Shown: positions 16,939 through 25,734 of the stretch, one piece after another | How positions within the stretch are numbered: position 1 is the first letter of the stretch | Layout: every line of letters begins with the position of its first letter | NCBI RefSeq assembly: GCF_900105065.1 | Contig: NZ_LT629749.1 | Location: 1,612,001-1,676,000 of the forward strand | Direction: 5' to 3' | DNA from: Friedmanniella luteola | GTDB lineage: Bacteria > Actinomycetota > Actinomycetes > Propionibacteriales > Propionibacteriaceae | DNA length: 64,000 nt | Program-made: the position numbers and the translations under genes | Notes under the pieces: model-generated | Databases searched by the model: none | Seen by the model: only the letters and a program-made list of their open reading frames with translations | What the model was told of the DNA's origin: nothing

Positions 16939-19900
16939 ATGGAGCCGGTGTCCAGCACGGTAGTCCCGGAGGTCTCCTCCGTCGCCTCGATCTCCTTCGA
17001 CGAGGCGCTGCCGATCACCGCCTGGCACGACGAGATCGCCGCCACCATCGCCGCGCACCAGGTGGTCGTGGTGGCCGGCGAGACCGGGTCGGGCAAGACC
17101 ACCCAGCTGCCCAAGATCTGCCTCGAGCTGGGGCGCACCTCGATCGGGCACACCCAGCCGCGGCGGATCGCCGCCCGCACCGTCGCCGAGCGGATCGCCG
17201 AGGAGCTGCAGGTCGGGATCGGCCAGCTGGTCGGCTACCAGGTCCGGTTCACCCGGATGGCGTCGCGGCAGACCCGGCTCAAGGTGATGACCGACGGCGT
17301 GCTGCTGGCCGAGATCGCGCACGACCGCGACCTGCGCCGCTACGACACGATCATCATCGACGAGGCGCACGAGCGCAGCCTCAACATCGACTTCCTGCTC
17401 GGCTACCTCAAGCAGCTGCTGGTCCGCCGCCGCGACCTCAAGCTGGTGGTCACCTCCGCGACCATCGACACGGCCCGCTTCGCCGAGCACTTCGCGGAGC
17501 CCGACGGCACCCCGGCCCCGGTCATCGAGGTGTCCGGCCGCACCTTCCCGGTCGAGGTCCGCTACCGGCCGCTGCTCGACCCGGAGGCGGGCGGGGAGAC
17601 CGACCAGATCGCCGGCATCACCGAGGCGGTCAAGGAGCTCAGCGCCGTCGGCGGGGGCGACATCCTCGTCTTCCTGTCCGGGGAGCGGGAGATCCGCGAC
17701 ACCGCCGAGGCGATCAACGGGATGAAGCTGCGCGGCACCGAGGTGCTGCCGCTCTACGCGCGGCTGTCGGCGGCCGAGCAGCACAAGGTGTTCACCCCGC
17801 CCAGCTCCGCGGTCAAGGGCACCGCCGGCAGCACTCGGCGGATCGTGCTGGCCACCAACGTCGCCGAGACCTCCCTGACCGTGCCGGGCATCCGCTACGT
17901 CGTCGACACCGGCACCGCCCGCATCTCGCGCTACTCGGCGCGCACCAAGGTGCAGCGGCTGCCGATCGAGCCGATCTCCCAGGCCTCGGCCAACCAGCGG
18001 TCCGGCCGCTGCGGCCGGGTGGCGCCGGGGGTGGCCATCCGGCTCTACGACGAGGAGGACTTCGCCGCCCGGCCGGAGTTCACCGAGCCGGAGATCCTGC
18101 GCACCAACCTGGCGTCGGTCATCCTGCAGATGACGGCCGCGGGCCTCGGCGACATCGCCGCGTTCCCGTTCGTCGAAGCCCCCGACGGGTCCCAGATCGC
18201 CGACGGCCTCCGCCTGCTCGAGGAGCTCGGTGCCCTGGCCGAGGGCGGCAGCCGCAGCACGGTGACGCTCACCGAGGTGGGTCGCCGGCTGGCCGTGCTG
18301 CCCGTCGACCCCCGGATGGGTCGGATGCTGCTGGCGGCCGAGCAGCAGGGCTGCCTGCGGGAGATGCTCGTCATCGTCTCCGGGCTGAGCATCCAGGACC
18401 CGCGGGAGCGGCCCGCCGAGCACCGGGAGGCGGCGGACGCGCTGCACCGGCGCTTCTGGGCCCCTGCTGCACCACCGGTCCCCGAGCCTGTCGACGGGCG
18501 TCCTTCGACAGGCTCAGGGAACGCGAGAGGCTCAGGGAACGGACCAGGGGACCAGGGTCCCGACCCGGACGGCAGCGACTTCATCGCCCTGCTCCGGCTG
18601 TGGGACCACCTGAAGCAGTCCCAGCGCGACCTCTCCGGCAACGCCTTCCGGCGGATGTGCCGCGACGAGTTCCTGCACTTCCTCCGCATCCGGGAGTGGC
18701 AGGACCTGCACAGCCAGCTCAAGCAGATCACCCGCGACCTCGGGCTGCACCGCAACGAGAACGCCGCGGCGCCCTCCGCGGTGCACACGGCGGTGCTGAG
18801 CGGGCTGCTCTCCCACGTCGGCCTGGCCGACGTGCGGGAGGAGACCCCCGGCAAGCCCGGGGCCCGCCGCAAGGGCCGCGCGCCGGCGCGGGAGTACCTC
18901 GGTGCGCGCGGGACGCGCTTCGCGATCAACCCGGGCTCCAGCGTGGCCAGGAGCGCGCCGCCGCTGGTGATGGCGGCCGAGATCGTGGAGACGACGCGGC
19001 TGTGGGCCCGCACCGTGGCCGCCATCAGGGCCGAGCAGGTCGAGGAGGTCGGCCGGCACCTGCTGAAGCGGCAGTACTCCGAGCCGCACTGGTCGGCGCG
19101 CGCCGGGTCGGTGCTGGCGTACGAGCAGGTCAGCCTCTACGGGGTCCCGATCATCGCCCGCCGCCCGGTCTCCTACGGCCGGGTCGCGCCGGCCGAGGCC
19201 CGGGAGATCTTCCTCCGGTCCGCCCTGGTGGAGGGGCAGTGGCGGACCCGGCACCACTTCTTCCGCGACAACCAGGCGCTGCGCGCCGAGGCCGAGGCCC
19301 TGGAGGAGCGCGCCCGGCGCCGCGACCTCGTGGTGGACGACGACACGATCTTCGCCTTCTACGACGCCCGGGTGCCGGCCGGCACCACGTCGGTCGCGCA
19401 CTTCGACAGCTGGTGGAAGAAGGCCCGGCACGAGACGCCGGACCTGCTGACCATGACGCTGGACGACCTGACGACCGGGGCCGCCGACCTGCTGGACACC
19501 GACGCCTTCCCCGACACCTGGACCGTGCCGGGCAGCGAGGGGGCCGAGCACGAGCTCGCGGTCGCGTACCTCTTCGAGCCCGGGACGGCCCGGGACGGGG
19601 TGACCGTCCGGGTCCCGGTGACGGTGCTCAACCAGCTCGACGGGGCGCCGTTCAGCTGGCAGGTGCCGGGGCTGCGGGCCGAGCTGGCCACCGAGCTGGT
19701 CCGCTCGCTGCCCAAGGCGACGCGGCGGAACTTCGTGCCTGCGCCGGAGTTCGCCACCCGGGCCCTGGCCTGGCTGGCGCAGCACCCCGGCGCCCCGACC
19801 GAGACGCTGCCGGCCGCGCTGGGCCGGGCGCTGCGGGCGCTCACCGGCGAGGTCGTGGCGGCGGAGGAGTGGAACCCGGCGGCCGTGCCGACGCACCTGC

Positions 19901-20931
19901 GGGTCCGCTTCGTCGTGCTGGCCGAGGGGCGTGGTGCGGGGGAGCCGGGTGCCGGTGACCCCGCGGCCGGCGTGCTGGGCGCCGGCGAGGACCTCGAGGA
20001 GCTGAAGCAGACGCTGGCGCGCCAGGTCCGGCAGACGCTCTCCTCGGCCGCGTCCGAGCACACCCGGACCGGCCTGACCACGTGGGACCTCGGCGCGCTC
20101 CCCGAGCAGGTCCAGCTGAGCCGCGGCGGTCACGCCGTCGTGGGCTACCCGGCGCTCGTCGACGAGGGCGCGACCGTCGGCGTCACCGTCCTCGACACCC
20201 CGGAGCGTCAGGCCACCAGCCACGCCGCCGGACTGCGCCGGCTGGTGCTGCTGGGCACCCCTGACCCGACGAAGTGGGTCATCGCCCACCTCGGCAACGC
20301 CGAGAAGCTGGCGCTCGGTCAGAGCCCGTACCCCGGCGTGCCCCAGCTGCTGGCCGACGCCCGGCTCGCGTCGGTCGGCTCGCTCGTCGTCGCGGCCGGT
20401 GGCACGGCGGTCCGCGACGCGGCCGCGTTCCAGACCCTGTGCGACACCGTCCGGGCCGACAACGCCGACCGGATGCGGGAGGTCGTCCGGCTGGCCTCGA
20501 CCACGCTGGCCGGGTGGCGGGGCGTCCTGGCCGACCTGCCGCGCGTCGAGGCGGTCAGCCCGCCGGCGGCCGCCGACCTGCGCGAGCAGCTCGCCAACCT
20601 CGTCTTCCCGGGCTTCCTGGCCGTCACCGCCTACCCGCACCTGGTCGACCTGCCCCGCTACCTGCAGGCGGCCCGGATCCGCATCGACACGCTGCTGTCC
20701 ACGCCGGCGCGGGACGCGACCCCGCTCGCGACGATCAGCCGCTGCGAGGACGCGTACGCCGAGCTGTGCGGCGCCGTGCCCCCCGGACCGCTGCCGGCCC
20801 ACGTCGAGGAGGTCGGCTGGCTGCTCGAGGAGCTGCGGGTCGGCCTGTTCGCCCAGCCGCTGCGGACCAAGGTGCCCGCGTCGGAGAAGCGCGTGATGAG
20901 CGCGGTGCGGGCGGCCCGGGCCCGGCTCTGA
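16939..20931 (+). CDS. hrpA: ATP-dependent RNA helicase HrpA (DEAH box)
   Basis: A 1330-aa helicase. Motifs in order: I (GETGSGKTTQLPK), Ia (HTQPRRIAARTVAERI), II (DEAHERSLN), III (TSATID), IV (FLSGEREI), V (ATNVAETSLTVPGI) and VI (QRSGRCGRVAPG), followed by HA2, OB and the long HrpA-specific C-terminal region. HrpA unwinds structured RNA and helps release stalled ribosomes. At about residues 513-540 the frame crosses a mobile-looking hairpin repeat that adds a Pro/Gly/Ser linker without breaking the frame. The ATG at 16939 is the first methionine before SFDEALPITAW. Confidence 0.96.
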   Translation: MEPVSSTVVPEVSSVASISFDEALPITAWHDEIAATIAAHQVVVVAGETGSGKTTQLPKICLELGRTSIGHTQPRRIAARTVAERIAEELQVGIGQLVGYQVRFTRMASRQTRLKVMTDGVLLAEIAHDRDLRRYDTIIIDEAHERSLNIDFLLGYLKQLLVRRRDLKLVVTSATIDTARFAEHFAEPDGTPAPVIEVSGRTFPVEVRYRPLLDPEAGGETDQIAGITEAVKELSAVGGGDILVFLSGEREIRDTAEAINGMKLRGTEVLPLYARLSAAEQHKVFTPPSSAVKGTAGSTRRIVLATNVAETSLTVPGIRYVVDTGTARISRYSARTKVQRLPIEPISQASANQRSGRCGRVAPGVAIRLYDEEDFAARPEFTEPEILRTNLASVILQMTAAGLGDIAAFPFVEAPDGSQIADGLRLLEELGALAEGGSRSTVTLTEVGRRLAVLPVDPRMGRMLLAAEQQGCLREMLVIVSGLSIQDPRERPAEHREAADALHRRFWAPAAPPVPEPVDGRPSTGSGNARGSGNGPGDQGPDPDGSDFIALLRLWDHLKQSQRDLSGNAFRRMCRDEFLHFLRIREWQDLHSQLKQITRDLGLHRNENAAAPSAVHTAVLSGLLSHVGLADVREETPGKPGARRKGRAPAREYLGARGTRFAINPGSSVARSAPPLVMAAEIVETTRLWARTVAAIRAEQVEEVGRHLLKRQYSEPHWSARAGSVLAYEQVSLYGVPIIARRPVSYGRVAPAEAREIFLRSALVEGQWRTRHHFFRDNQALRAEAEALEERARRRDLVVDDDTIFAFYDARVPAGTTSVAHFDSWWKKARHETPDLLTMTLDDLTTGAADLLDTDAFPDTWTVPGSEGAEHELAVAYLFEPGTARDGVTVRVPVTVLNQLDGAPFSWQVPGLRAELATELVRSLPKATRRNFVPAPEFATRALAWLAQHPGAPTETLPAALGRALRALTGEVVAAEEWNPAAVPTHLRVRFVVLAEGRGAGEPGAGDPAAGVLGAGEDLEELKQTLARQVRQTLSSAASEHTRTGLTTWDLGALPEQVQLSRGGHAVVGYPALVDEGATVGVTVLDTPERQATSHAAGLRRLVLLGTPDPTKWVIAHLGNAEKLALGQSPYPGVPQLLADARLASVGSLVVAAGGTAVRDAAAFQTLCDTVRADNADRMREVVRLASTTLAGWRGVLADLPRVEAVSPPAAADLREQLANLVFPGFLAVTAYPHLVDLPRYLQAARIRIDTLLSTPARDATPLATISRCEDAYAELCGAVPPGPLPAHVEEVGWLLEELRVGLFAQPLRTKVPASEKRVMSAVRAARARL
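18478..18522. repeat. Hairpin repeat (REP-like) inserted in frame within hrpA
   Basis: An imperfect inverted repeat: left arm around GAGCCTGTCGACGG and right arm CCTTCGACAGGCTC. A second partial copy, GAGGCTCAGGGAACG, follows directly (about 18526-18540). It adds about 20 low-complexity residues to HrpA. The GAGCCTGTCGAAGG-type hairpin is a familiar dispersed element in high-GC actinobacteria (general knowledge, not searched). Confidence 0.7.
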
Positions 20932-21046
20932 CGGGGTGAGGTGGGTCGTCCCCCTCCCGGACACGGGCGGCGCCGAGCCCGGGCGAGCCGTCCGTCGCGG
21001 CCTCGTCCGACCGGTCGGGCGGGTCGGCGCGGGTAGATTGGTGCGC

Positions 21047-21937
21047 ATGATGGACCCGGCCGACCTCTACACCGTGGACGAGGCCGTCGTGGCCAAGATG
21101 GCGCAGGCCCACCCGGTGCTGATCACCCAGCTCGACGGGTTCGTGGACGCCGGGCAGGCCGGTCGGCTGCTGTCGGCGCACCTGCTGGAGCACCTCGACC
21201 ACGAGGTCCTCGCCGAGTTCGACCACGACCAGCTGCACGACTACCGCAGCCGCCGGCCGGCCATGATCTTCGACACCGACCGGTGGAAGTCCTACGCCGA
21301 CCTGCACCTGCGGCTGCACCGCGTCGTCGACGAGCAGGGCGAGGTGTTCCTGCTGCTCAGCGGCCCGGAGCCCGACGTCCAGTGGGAGCGGTTCTCGGCG
21401 GCGCTCGTCCAGCTGGTCGAGCGGCTGGGTGTCCGGCTCACCGTCAGCGTGCACGGCATCCCGATGGCGGTCCCGCACACCCGGCCGGTCACCCTGACGG
21501 CGCACGCGACCGACCCCGCGCTGGTCCAGGGCTACCGCAGCTGGATCGACCGGGTGGAGGTGCCGGCGAGCTTCACCGGCCTGCTCGAGTTCCGGCTGGG
21601 CCAGCTGGACCGCAAGGCCATGGGCTTCGCCGCCCACGTGCCGCACTACCTGGCGCAGGCGGCCTTCCCGGAGGCCGCGCTGACGCTGGTCCGCTCGCTC
21701 AACCAGGCGACCGGGCTGGCCGTGCCCCTCGACGCGCTGGAGAGGTCCTCGGCCGGCAACCTCGCCGACATCGCCGGGGAGATGGCCGGCTCGGCCGAGG
21801 TGCAGGAGCTGGTCGGCACCCTCGAGCAGCAGTACGACGCCCTGAAGGCCGAGCAGCAGAACGACCCGGTGCCCAGCGCCGAGGAGATCGCAGCCGAGTT
21901 CGAGAAGTTCCTCGCCGACCGCGAGAAGGACGTCTGA
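21047..21937 (+). CDS. PAC2-family protein (proteasome assembly chaperone-like)
   Basis: A 296-aa soluble protein of the PAC2 family, related to eukaryotic proteasome-assembly chaperones and to ATP-grasp-associated actinobacterial proteins. Typical features are LITQLDGFVDAGQAG near the start, FDHDQLHDYRSRRP, LLLSGPEPDVQWERF, GVRLTVSVHGIPMAVPHTRP and GFAAHVPHYLAQ. The C-terminal helix (EEIAAEFEKFLADREKD) is also conserved. Two tandem ATGs (21047, 21050) are possible; the first is given. It is transcribed alone and converges on the flavin reductase gene, with a hairpin between them. Confidence 0.88.
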   Translation: MMDPADLYTVDEAVVAKMAQAHPVLITQLDGFVDAGQAGRLLSAHLLEHLDHEVLAEFDHDQLHDYRSRRPAMIFDTDRWKSYADLHLRLHRVVDEQGEVFLLLSGPEPDVQWERFSAALVQLVERLGVRLTVSVHGIPMAVPHTRPVTLTAHATDPALVQGYRSWIDRVEVPASFTGLLEFRLGQLDRKAMGFAAHVPHYLAQAAFPEAALTLVRSLNQATGLAVPLDALERSSAGNLADIAGEMAGSAEVQELVGTLEQQYDALKAEQQNDPVPSAEEIAAEFEKFLADREKDV

Positions 21938-21946
21938 CCGCCCCCT

Positions 21947-21964
21947 GAGCCCGTCGGAGGGCTC
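21947..21964. terminator. Short hairpin between convergent genes
   Basis: GAGCCC and GGGCTC arms separated by 6 bases, 10 bp after the PAC2 stop. The sequence up to about 22010 (GGGCCTTCGACGAG and neighbours) resembles a decayed copy of the hairpin repeat seen in hrpA. Confidence 0.5.
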
Positions 21965-22046
21965 GTTCGCCGGGCCTGTCGCCGGGCCTTCGACGAGTCA
22001 GCCCGCAGGGGACAGGGGCGCTGTCCGGGCCAGGCCCGCCCTCAGG

Positions 22047-22748
22047 TCAGCCGCTCGCGCCGAAGCGCTCCACCCGGACCCGGCCGGGGTCGACGCCGAG
22101 ACCGACCAGCAGGTCGCTGGCGCCGCCCGCGAACGGCGCCGAGCCGCAGACGAAGCACGTGGCGGCGTCGTCCAGCAGGGGGGCCAGCTCGCTGGCCAGC
22201 AGCCGGCCGGCGGACCGCCCGTCGGGGCCGGCCTCCCGGGACAGCGCGACCAGCGCGCCGGCCGCCCGCAGCTCGTCGGCGTAGGGGAGACCGTCCAGCG
22301 TCCGGGCGGCGACGGCCAGCCGCAGCAGCTCGGGGCGTCCCACGTCGGCGGCGTGCCGGAGCATCGCCACCAGCGGGACGACGCCGCTGCCGCCGGCCAC
22401 CCCGAGCGCCGGGCCGGTGGCGTCCCAGACGAACCAGCCGCCGATCGGTCCCCGGACCTCGAGCTGGTCACCGGGACCGACCGCCTGGGCCAGGTAGGGC
22501 GACACCTCGCCGTCGGGCAGCTCCTCGACGTACAGCTCGACCAGCGGGTCGGACGGCGCCGAGGCCAGGGAGTACGAGCGGGTGGCGGTGTAGCCGTCCT
22601 CGGCGGTCAGCCGGAGCACGTAGTGCTGGCCGGGGAGGTGGTCGACGCGGTCGGGCACCTCGAGCCGCAGCACCACCCCGTGCGGGTGCGGGTGCGCGAC
22701 CTCGCGGACGGTGGCCGTGCGCCAGGGTCCGGCGGTCGGGGCGAGCAC
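22047..22748 (-). CDS. FAD/NAD(P)-binding ferredoxin reductase-like oxidoreductase
   Basis: A 233-aa reductase: an FAD-binding barrel (GQHYVLRLTAEDG, then ATRSYSLASAPSD), GGWFVWD, and an NAD(P)-binding domain (LGVAGGSGVVPLVAMLRHA) ending CFVCGSAPFAGGASDLLVGLG and RVERFG. No 2Fe-2S domain follows. The start is GTG at 22748, two bases after the stop of the upstream molybdopterin oxidoreductase gene, so the two are co-transcribed. It most likely passes electrons between NAD(P)H and the molybdenum enzyme. No ATG is available near the N-terminus. Confidence 0.9.
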   Translation of the reverse strand: MLAPTAGPWRTATVREVAHPHPHGVVLRLEVPDRVDHLPGQHYVLRLTAEDGYTATRSYSLASAPSDPLVELYVEELPDGEVSPYLAQAVGPGDQLEVRGPIGGWFVWDATGPALGVAGGSGVVPLVAMLRHAADVGRPELLRLAVAARTLDGLPYADELRAAGALVALSREAGPDGRSAGRLLASELAPLLDDAATCFVCGSAPFAGGASDLLVGLGVDPGRVRVERFGASG

Positions 22749-22750
22749 CC

Positions 22751-23353
22751 TCAGTCGCCCTGGTAGCGCTGCTCGCGCCACGGGTCGCCGAGGTCGTGGT
22801 AGCCGTTGCGCTCCCAGAAGCCGTGCTGGTCGTGGTCCAGCAGGGTCAGCCGGGTGATCCACTTGGCCGACTTCCAGAAGTACAGGTGCGGCACCAGCAG
22901 CCGGACGGGGCCGCCGTGGTCGCGGGCCAGCGGCTGGCCGTCGAAGCTCCAGACCACCCAGGCCTGGCCGCCGCGGACGTGCTCGAGGGGCAAGTTGGTG
23001 GTGTAGCCGGTCGTCGAGGTGGCCAGCACGTGGGTCGCCGCGGACGTCGGGCCGGCAGCGTCGAGCAGCAGGTCGACGCTGACCCCGGCGAAGCGGGTGT
23101 CGAACTTGGACCAGGTCGTGACGCAGTGGATGGGGCCCCGGTACTCGGTCTCGGGCAGGGCGTGCAGGTCGTCCCAGCTCCAGGTCTGCGGGTGCTCGAC
23201 GAGGCCGTCGACGGTCATCGTCCAGCGCTGCGGGTCGATACGGGGCGTCACCTCCGCCGTCAGCACCGGCCAGTCGTCGCCGGTGTCGTACTGGCCGGGC
23301 GGCAGGTCCTCCCGCGGCGGCCGCCGCCGGCCCACGAAACCGAACTGCGCCAT
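22751..23353 (-). CDS. Sulfite oxidase-like molybdopterin oxidoreductase
   Basis: A 200-aa single-domain molybdopterin protein. The cysteine expected to bind molybdenum lies in RGPIHCVTTWSKFDTRFAGV. Cofactor-binding segments include STTGYTTNLPLEHV, HGGPVRLLVPHLYFWKSAKW and a terminal GFWERNGYHDLGDPW. It lacks the haem and dimerisation domains of true sulfite oxidases and lacks a signal peptide, so it is probably cytoplasmic and partnered by the reductase encoded next. The substrate is unknown. Its length is typical of this soluble actinobacterial subgroup. Confidence 0.92.
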   Translation of the reverse strand: MAQFGFVGRRRPPREDLPPGQYDTGDDWPVLTAEVTPRIDPQRWTMTVDGLVEHPQTWSWDDLHALPETEYRGPIHCVTTWSKFDTRFAGVSVDLLLDAAGPTSAATHVLATSTTGYTTNLPLEHVRGGQAWVVWSFDGQPLARDHGGPVRLLVPHLYFWKSAKWITRLTLLDHDQHGFWERNGYHDLGDPWREQRYQGD

Positions 23354-23419
23354 CTCGTCCTCCTCGTCTGCGGTCCTGGGTCCATCCTGGCGCACGGGGC
23401 TCTCGATAGGCTGCGCCGC

Positions 23420-24304
23420 ATGCCCCAGTCCGTGGACGAGCTGATCGCGCTGCTGGACCTCGAGGAGATCGAGGTCGGCCTCTACCGCGCCCGTCAGCCG
23501 CGCAGCAGGCTGCAGCGCGTGTTCGGGGGCCAGGTGCTGGCGCAGGCGCTGCTCGCCGCGAGCCGGACCGTCCCGCCGGACCGGACGGTGCACTCGCTGC
23601 ACGCCTACTTCCTGGTCGCCGGGCGGACGGACCTGCCGTTGGTCTACGACGTCGAGGCGGTCCGCGACGGCGGCTCCTTCTCCTCCCGCCGGGTGGTGGC
23701 CCGGCAGGCCGGGAAGGTGATCTTCTACCTGTCGGCGTCGTTCCACCTGCTCGAGGACGGCTACGAGCACGCCGACCCGGTGCCCGACGGCGTCCCGGCT
23801 CCCGAAAACTGCCCCCGGCTCAGCGAGGCCCTGGCGAAGGCATCGGGGCGGCCCGCGTCGGCCTGGGAGGAGGAGTGGGGCGCGATCGACGCCCGCTACG
23901 TCGGCGACTCCCGGCTGGGCGGCCTGCCACTGGACCCGGAGCACCCGGCCCGCGCCCGCGTCTGGGTCCGGACCAGCAGCGCCCTCCCCGACGACCCCCG
24001 GCTGCACGAGGCGGCGCTGGCCTTCATCAGCGACCTGACCCTGCTCTCGGCCAGCACCGTCCCGCACGGCGTGCTCATCGGCCAGGACGTCCAGGCGGCC
24101 TCCATCGACCACGCGATGTGGTTCCACCGCCCCTTCCGGGCCGACGAGTGGCTCCTCTACGACCAGATCTCCCCCTCCGCCAACCGGGCGCTGGGCCTCT
24201 CGACGGCCCGCCTCTTCCAGCACGGCACCCTGGTCAGCGACGTGGCCCAGGAAGGCCTGATCCGGCCCCTTTCCCCGGAACGGCGCTCGCGCGGGCGCGC
24301 CTAG
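23420..24304 (+). CDS. tesB: Acyl-CoA thioesterase II
   Basis: A 294-aa double hot-dog thioesterase that hydrolyses medium- and long-chain acyl-CoA. Features are FGGQVLAQALLAASRTV and HSLHAYFLVAGR with GGSFSSRRVVARQ in the first repeat, and the second repeat with LAFISDLTLLSAS followed by SIDHAMWFHRPFRADEWLLY. The catalytic Asp-Thr/Ser-Gln set is consistent: D in FISDLT, S/T in LLSAST, and Q in ARLFQHGTLVSDVAQEGLIR. The ATG at 23420 is the natural start. It converges on the sigma factor gene, with a strong terminator between. Confidence 0.95.
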   Translation: MPQSVDELIALLDLEEIEVGLYRARQPRSRLQRVFGGQVLAQALLAASRTVPPDRTVHSLHAYFLVAGRTDLPLVYDVEAVRDGGSFSSRRVVARQAGKVIFYLSASFHLLEDGYEHADPVPDGVPAPENCPRLSEALAKASGRPASAWEEEWGAIDARYVGDSRLGGLPLDPEHPARARVWVRTSSALPDDPRLHEAALAFISDLTLLSASTVPHGVLIGQDVQAASIDHAMWFHRPFRADEWLLYDQISPSANRALGLSTARLFQHGTLVSDVAQEGLIRPLSPERRSRGRA

Positions 24305-24502
24305 ACCCCGTCGACGGCGTCAGGACGGAACGACGAGCGTGTTCCGTCCTTCCTTCTTCCGACGGGGCCGCGCGACCCTCGACGCTCACGCCGCGGGGCG
24401 AGCACCGCGAGGAGGGCTCGACCGATGCAGCGTCGGCGAGCGTCGAGGGAGGCTCACGAGAACGTCTCAGCGCCCCCGCGCGAGCAGGCTGCCCAGAAAG
24501 CA

Positions 24503-24537
24503 CAAGACCACCCGGAGGGGGGCTCCGGGTGGTCTTG
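24503..24537 (-). terminator. Terminator between tesB and the SigB-like gene
   Basis: A perfect 15-bp stem (CAAGACCACCCGGAG and its complement) with a GGGGG loop, 25 bp past the stop of the minus-strand sigma factor gene. It may serve both convergent genes. The 198 bp from tesB to this hairpin hold no gene that I can see. Confidence 0.85.
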
Positions 24538-24562
24538 GGTGCGGTACTGGCCGCGAGGGGGA

Positions 24563-25546
24563 TCAGGCAGCCAGTACGGACTTGCCGCGCAGCTTGGCGA
24601 TGGCGTGACGCTCGATCTGGCGCACCCGCTCGGCGGTGATGCCCCACACGGCACCGATGTCGGCGAGCTTGGCCTGACGGCCGTCGACCAGACCGTAGCG
24701 GCGTCGTACGACGTCGGCTGAGCGGTCGTCCAGGGTGGAGAGCATCGCCTCGAGGCGGGCGTGCTCCTCGGCGTCGAGGAAGACCTCGTCCGGGCCGGGC
24801 ATCGGCTCGCGGGCGATCAGGTCGCCCAGAGCGGTGTCCCCACCCTCCTCGACCGGGGCGTCGAGGCTGACGTGGTCACGGCCGTAGCGGATCAGGTCCA
24901 GCACCCGCTCGGGCGTGAGGTCCATCTCGGTGGCGATCTCGGTGATCTCGGGGTCCCGTCCGAGACGGCGCTCCAGGGTGCGCCGGACGGCGCCGACCTG
25001 GTTGACCTGCTCGGCGACGTGAACCGGGAGCCGGACGATGCGACCCTGCTGGGCGATACCGCGGCTGATCGACTGCCGCACCCACCAGGTGCCGTACGTG
25101 GAGAACTTGAAACCCTTGGTGTAGTCGAACTTCTCGACCGCCCGGATGAGTCCGGTGTTGCCCTCCTGCACCAGGTCGAGCAGCGGCATCTGCGACCGGC
25201 CGTACTTGCGGGCGACTGAGACGACCAGGCGGAGGTTGGCGGTGACGAAACGCTGCATGGCGCGCTGACCCTCTTCGGCCAGGAACCCCAGCTCGGCGCG
25301 GGTGGGACGCTTGGCCCCCTTGCCGCGCTCGGCGGCGGTGACGTCGCCGTTCAGGATGTGCTCGGCGTAGAGCCCGACCTCGATGGTCTTGGCGAGCTCG
25401 ACCTCTTCCTCGGCCGTCAGCAGCGGCGTCTTGGCGATGCCTTCCAGATATAGACCGACTGCATCCTTGCCATCGATGCCTTCGGAAACTCGCGAACGAG
25501 CAGTTGCTGCCACGGTGGCCCCTTTCGTTGCCTTCGACAGATTCAA
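24563..25546 (-). CDS. sigB: Group 2 RNA polymerase sigma-70 factor (SigB-like)
   Basis: A 327-aa sigma factor. Region 1.2 (DAVGLYLEGIAKTPLLTAEE), region 2 (NLRLVVSVARKYGRSQMP, then FDYTKGFKFSTYGTWWVRQS), region 3 and region 4 with its HTH (LADIGAVWGITAERVRQIE) are complete. It lacks the long basic N-terminal extension of the principal factor at 30625, which makes it the non-essential SigB/HrdD-type paralogue used in stress or stationary phase (inference from length and domain set). It is transcribed alone from a promoter in 25547-25734, and no anti-sigma gene is adjacent. Confidence 0.94.
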   Translation of the reverse strand: MNLSKATKGATVAATARSRVSEGIDGKDAVGLYLEGIAKTPLLTAEEEVELAKTIEVGLYAEHILNGDVTAAERGKGAKRPTRAELGFLAEEGQRAMQRFVTANLRLVVSVARKYGRSQMPLLDLVQEGNTGLIRAVEKFDYTKGFKFSTYGTWWVRQSISRGIAQQGRIVRLPVHVAEQVNQVGAVRRTLERRLGRDPEITEIATEMDLTPERVLDLIRYGRDHVSLDAPVEEGGDTALGDLIAREPMPGPDEVFLDAEEHARLEAMLSTLDDRSADVVRRRYGLVDGRQAKLADIGAVWGITAERVRQIERHAIAKLRGKSVLAA

Positions 25547-25692
25547 CGTCCGGGACGGCGAGAAGGATTCCTCGGGAGCCCTGAAGAATCCCTGAGACGT
25601 CCTGCTGTTGAACCCTCGGTCCTAGTTCGGAGCCGATGCAGACACTGGATGCATACCCATCGGAGGCACCCTCAGCGTCGTCACAGCGAAAT

Positions 25693-25720
25693 GCCGCCCT
25701 CCCGGTGGCAGGAGGGCGGC
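25693..25720 (-). terminator. Terminator after the oligopeptidase gene
   Basis: GCCGCCCTCC and GGAGGGCGGC arms around an 8-base loop, 14 bp beyond the minus-strand oligopeptidase stop. The remaining bases to 25547 should hold the SigB promoter; I see no gene there. Confidence 0.75.
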
Positions 25721-25734
25721 GTCGGGGCCGGTGG

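Noticed and set aside
15379-18447. A 1022-codon minus-strand open frame
   Set aside because: Its end is the nickel permease; the first about 660 codons are antisense to hrpA and the ArsR gene.
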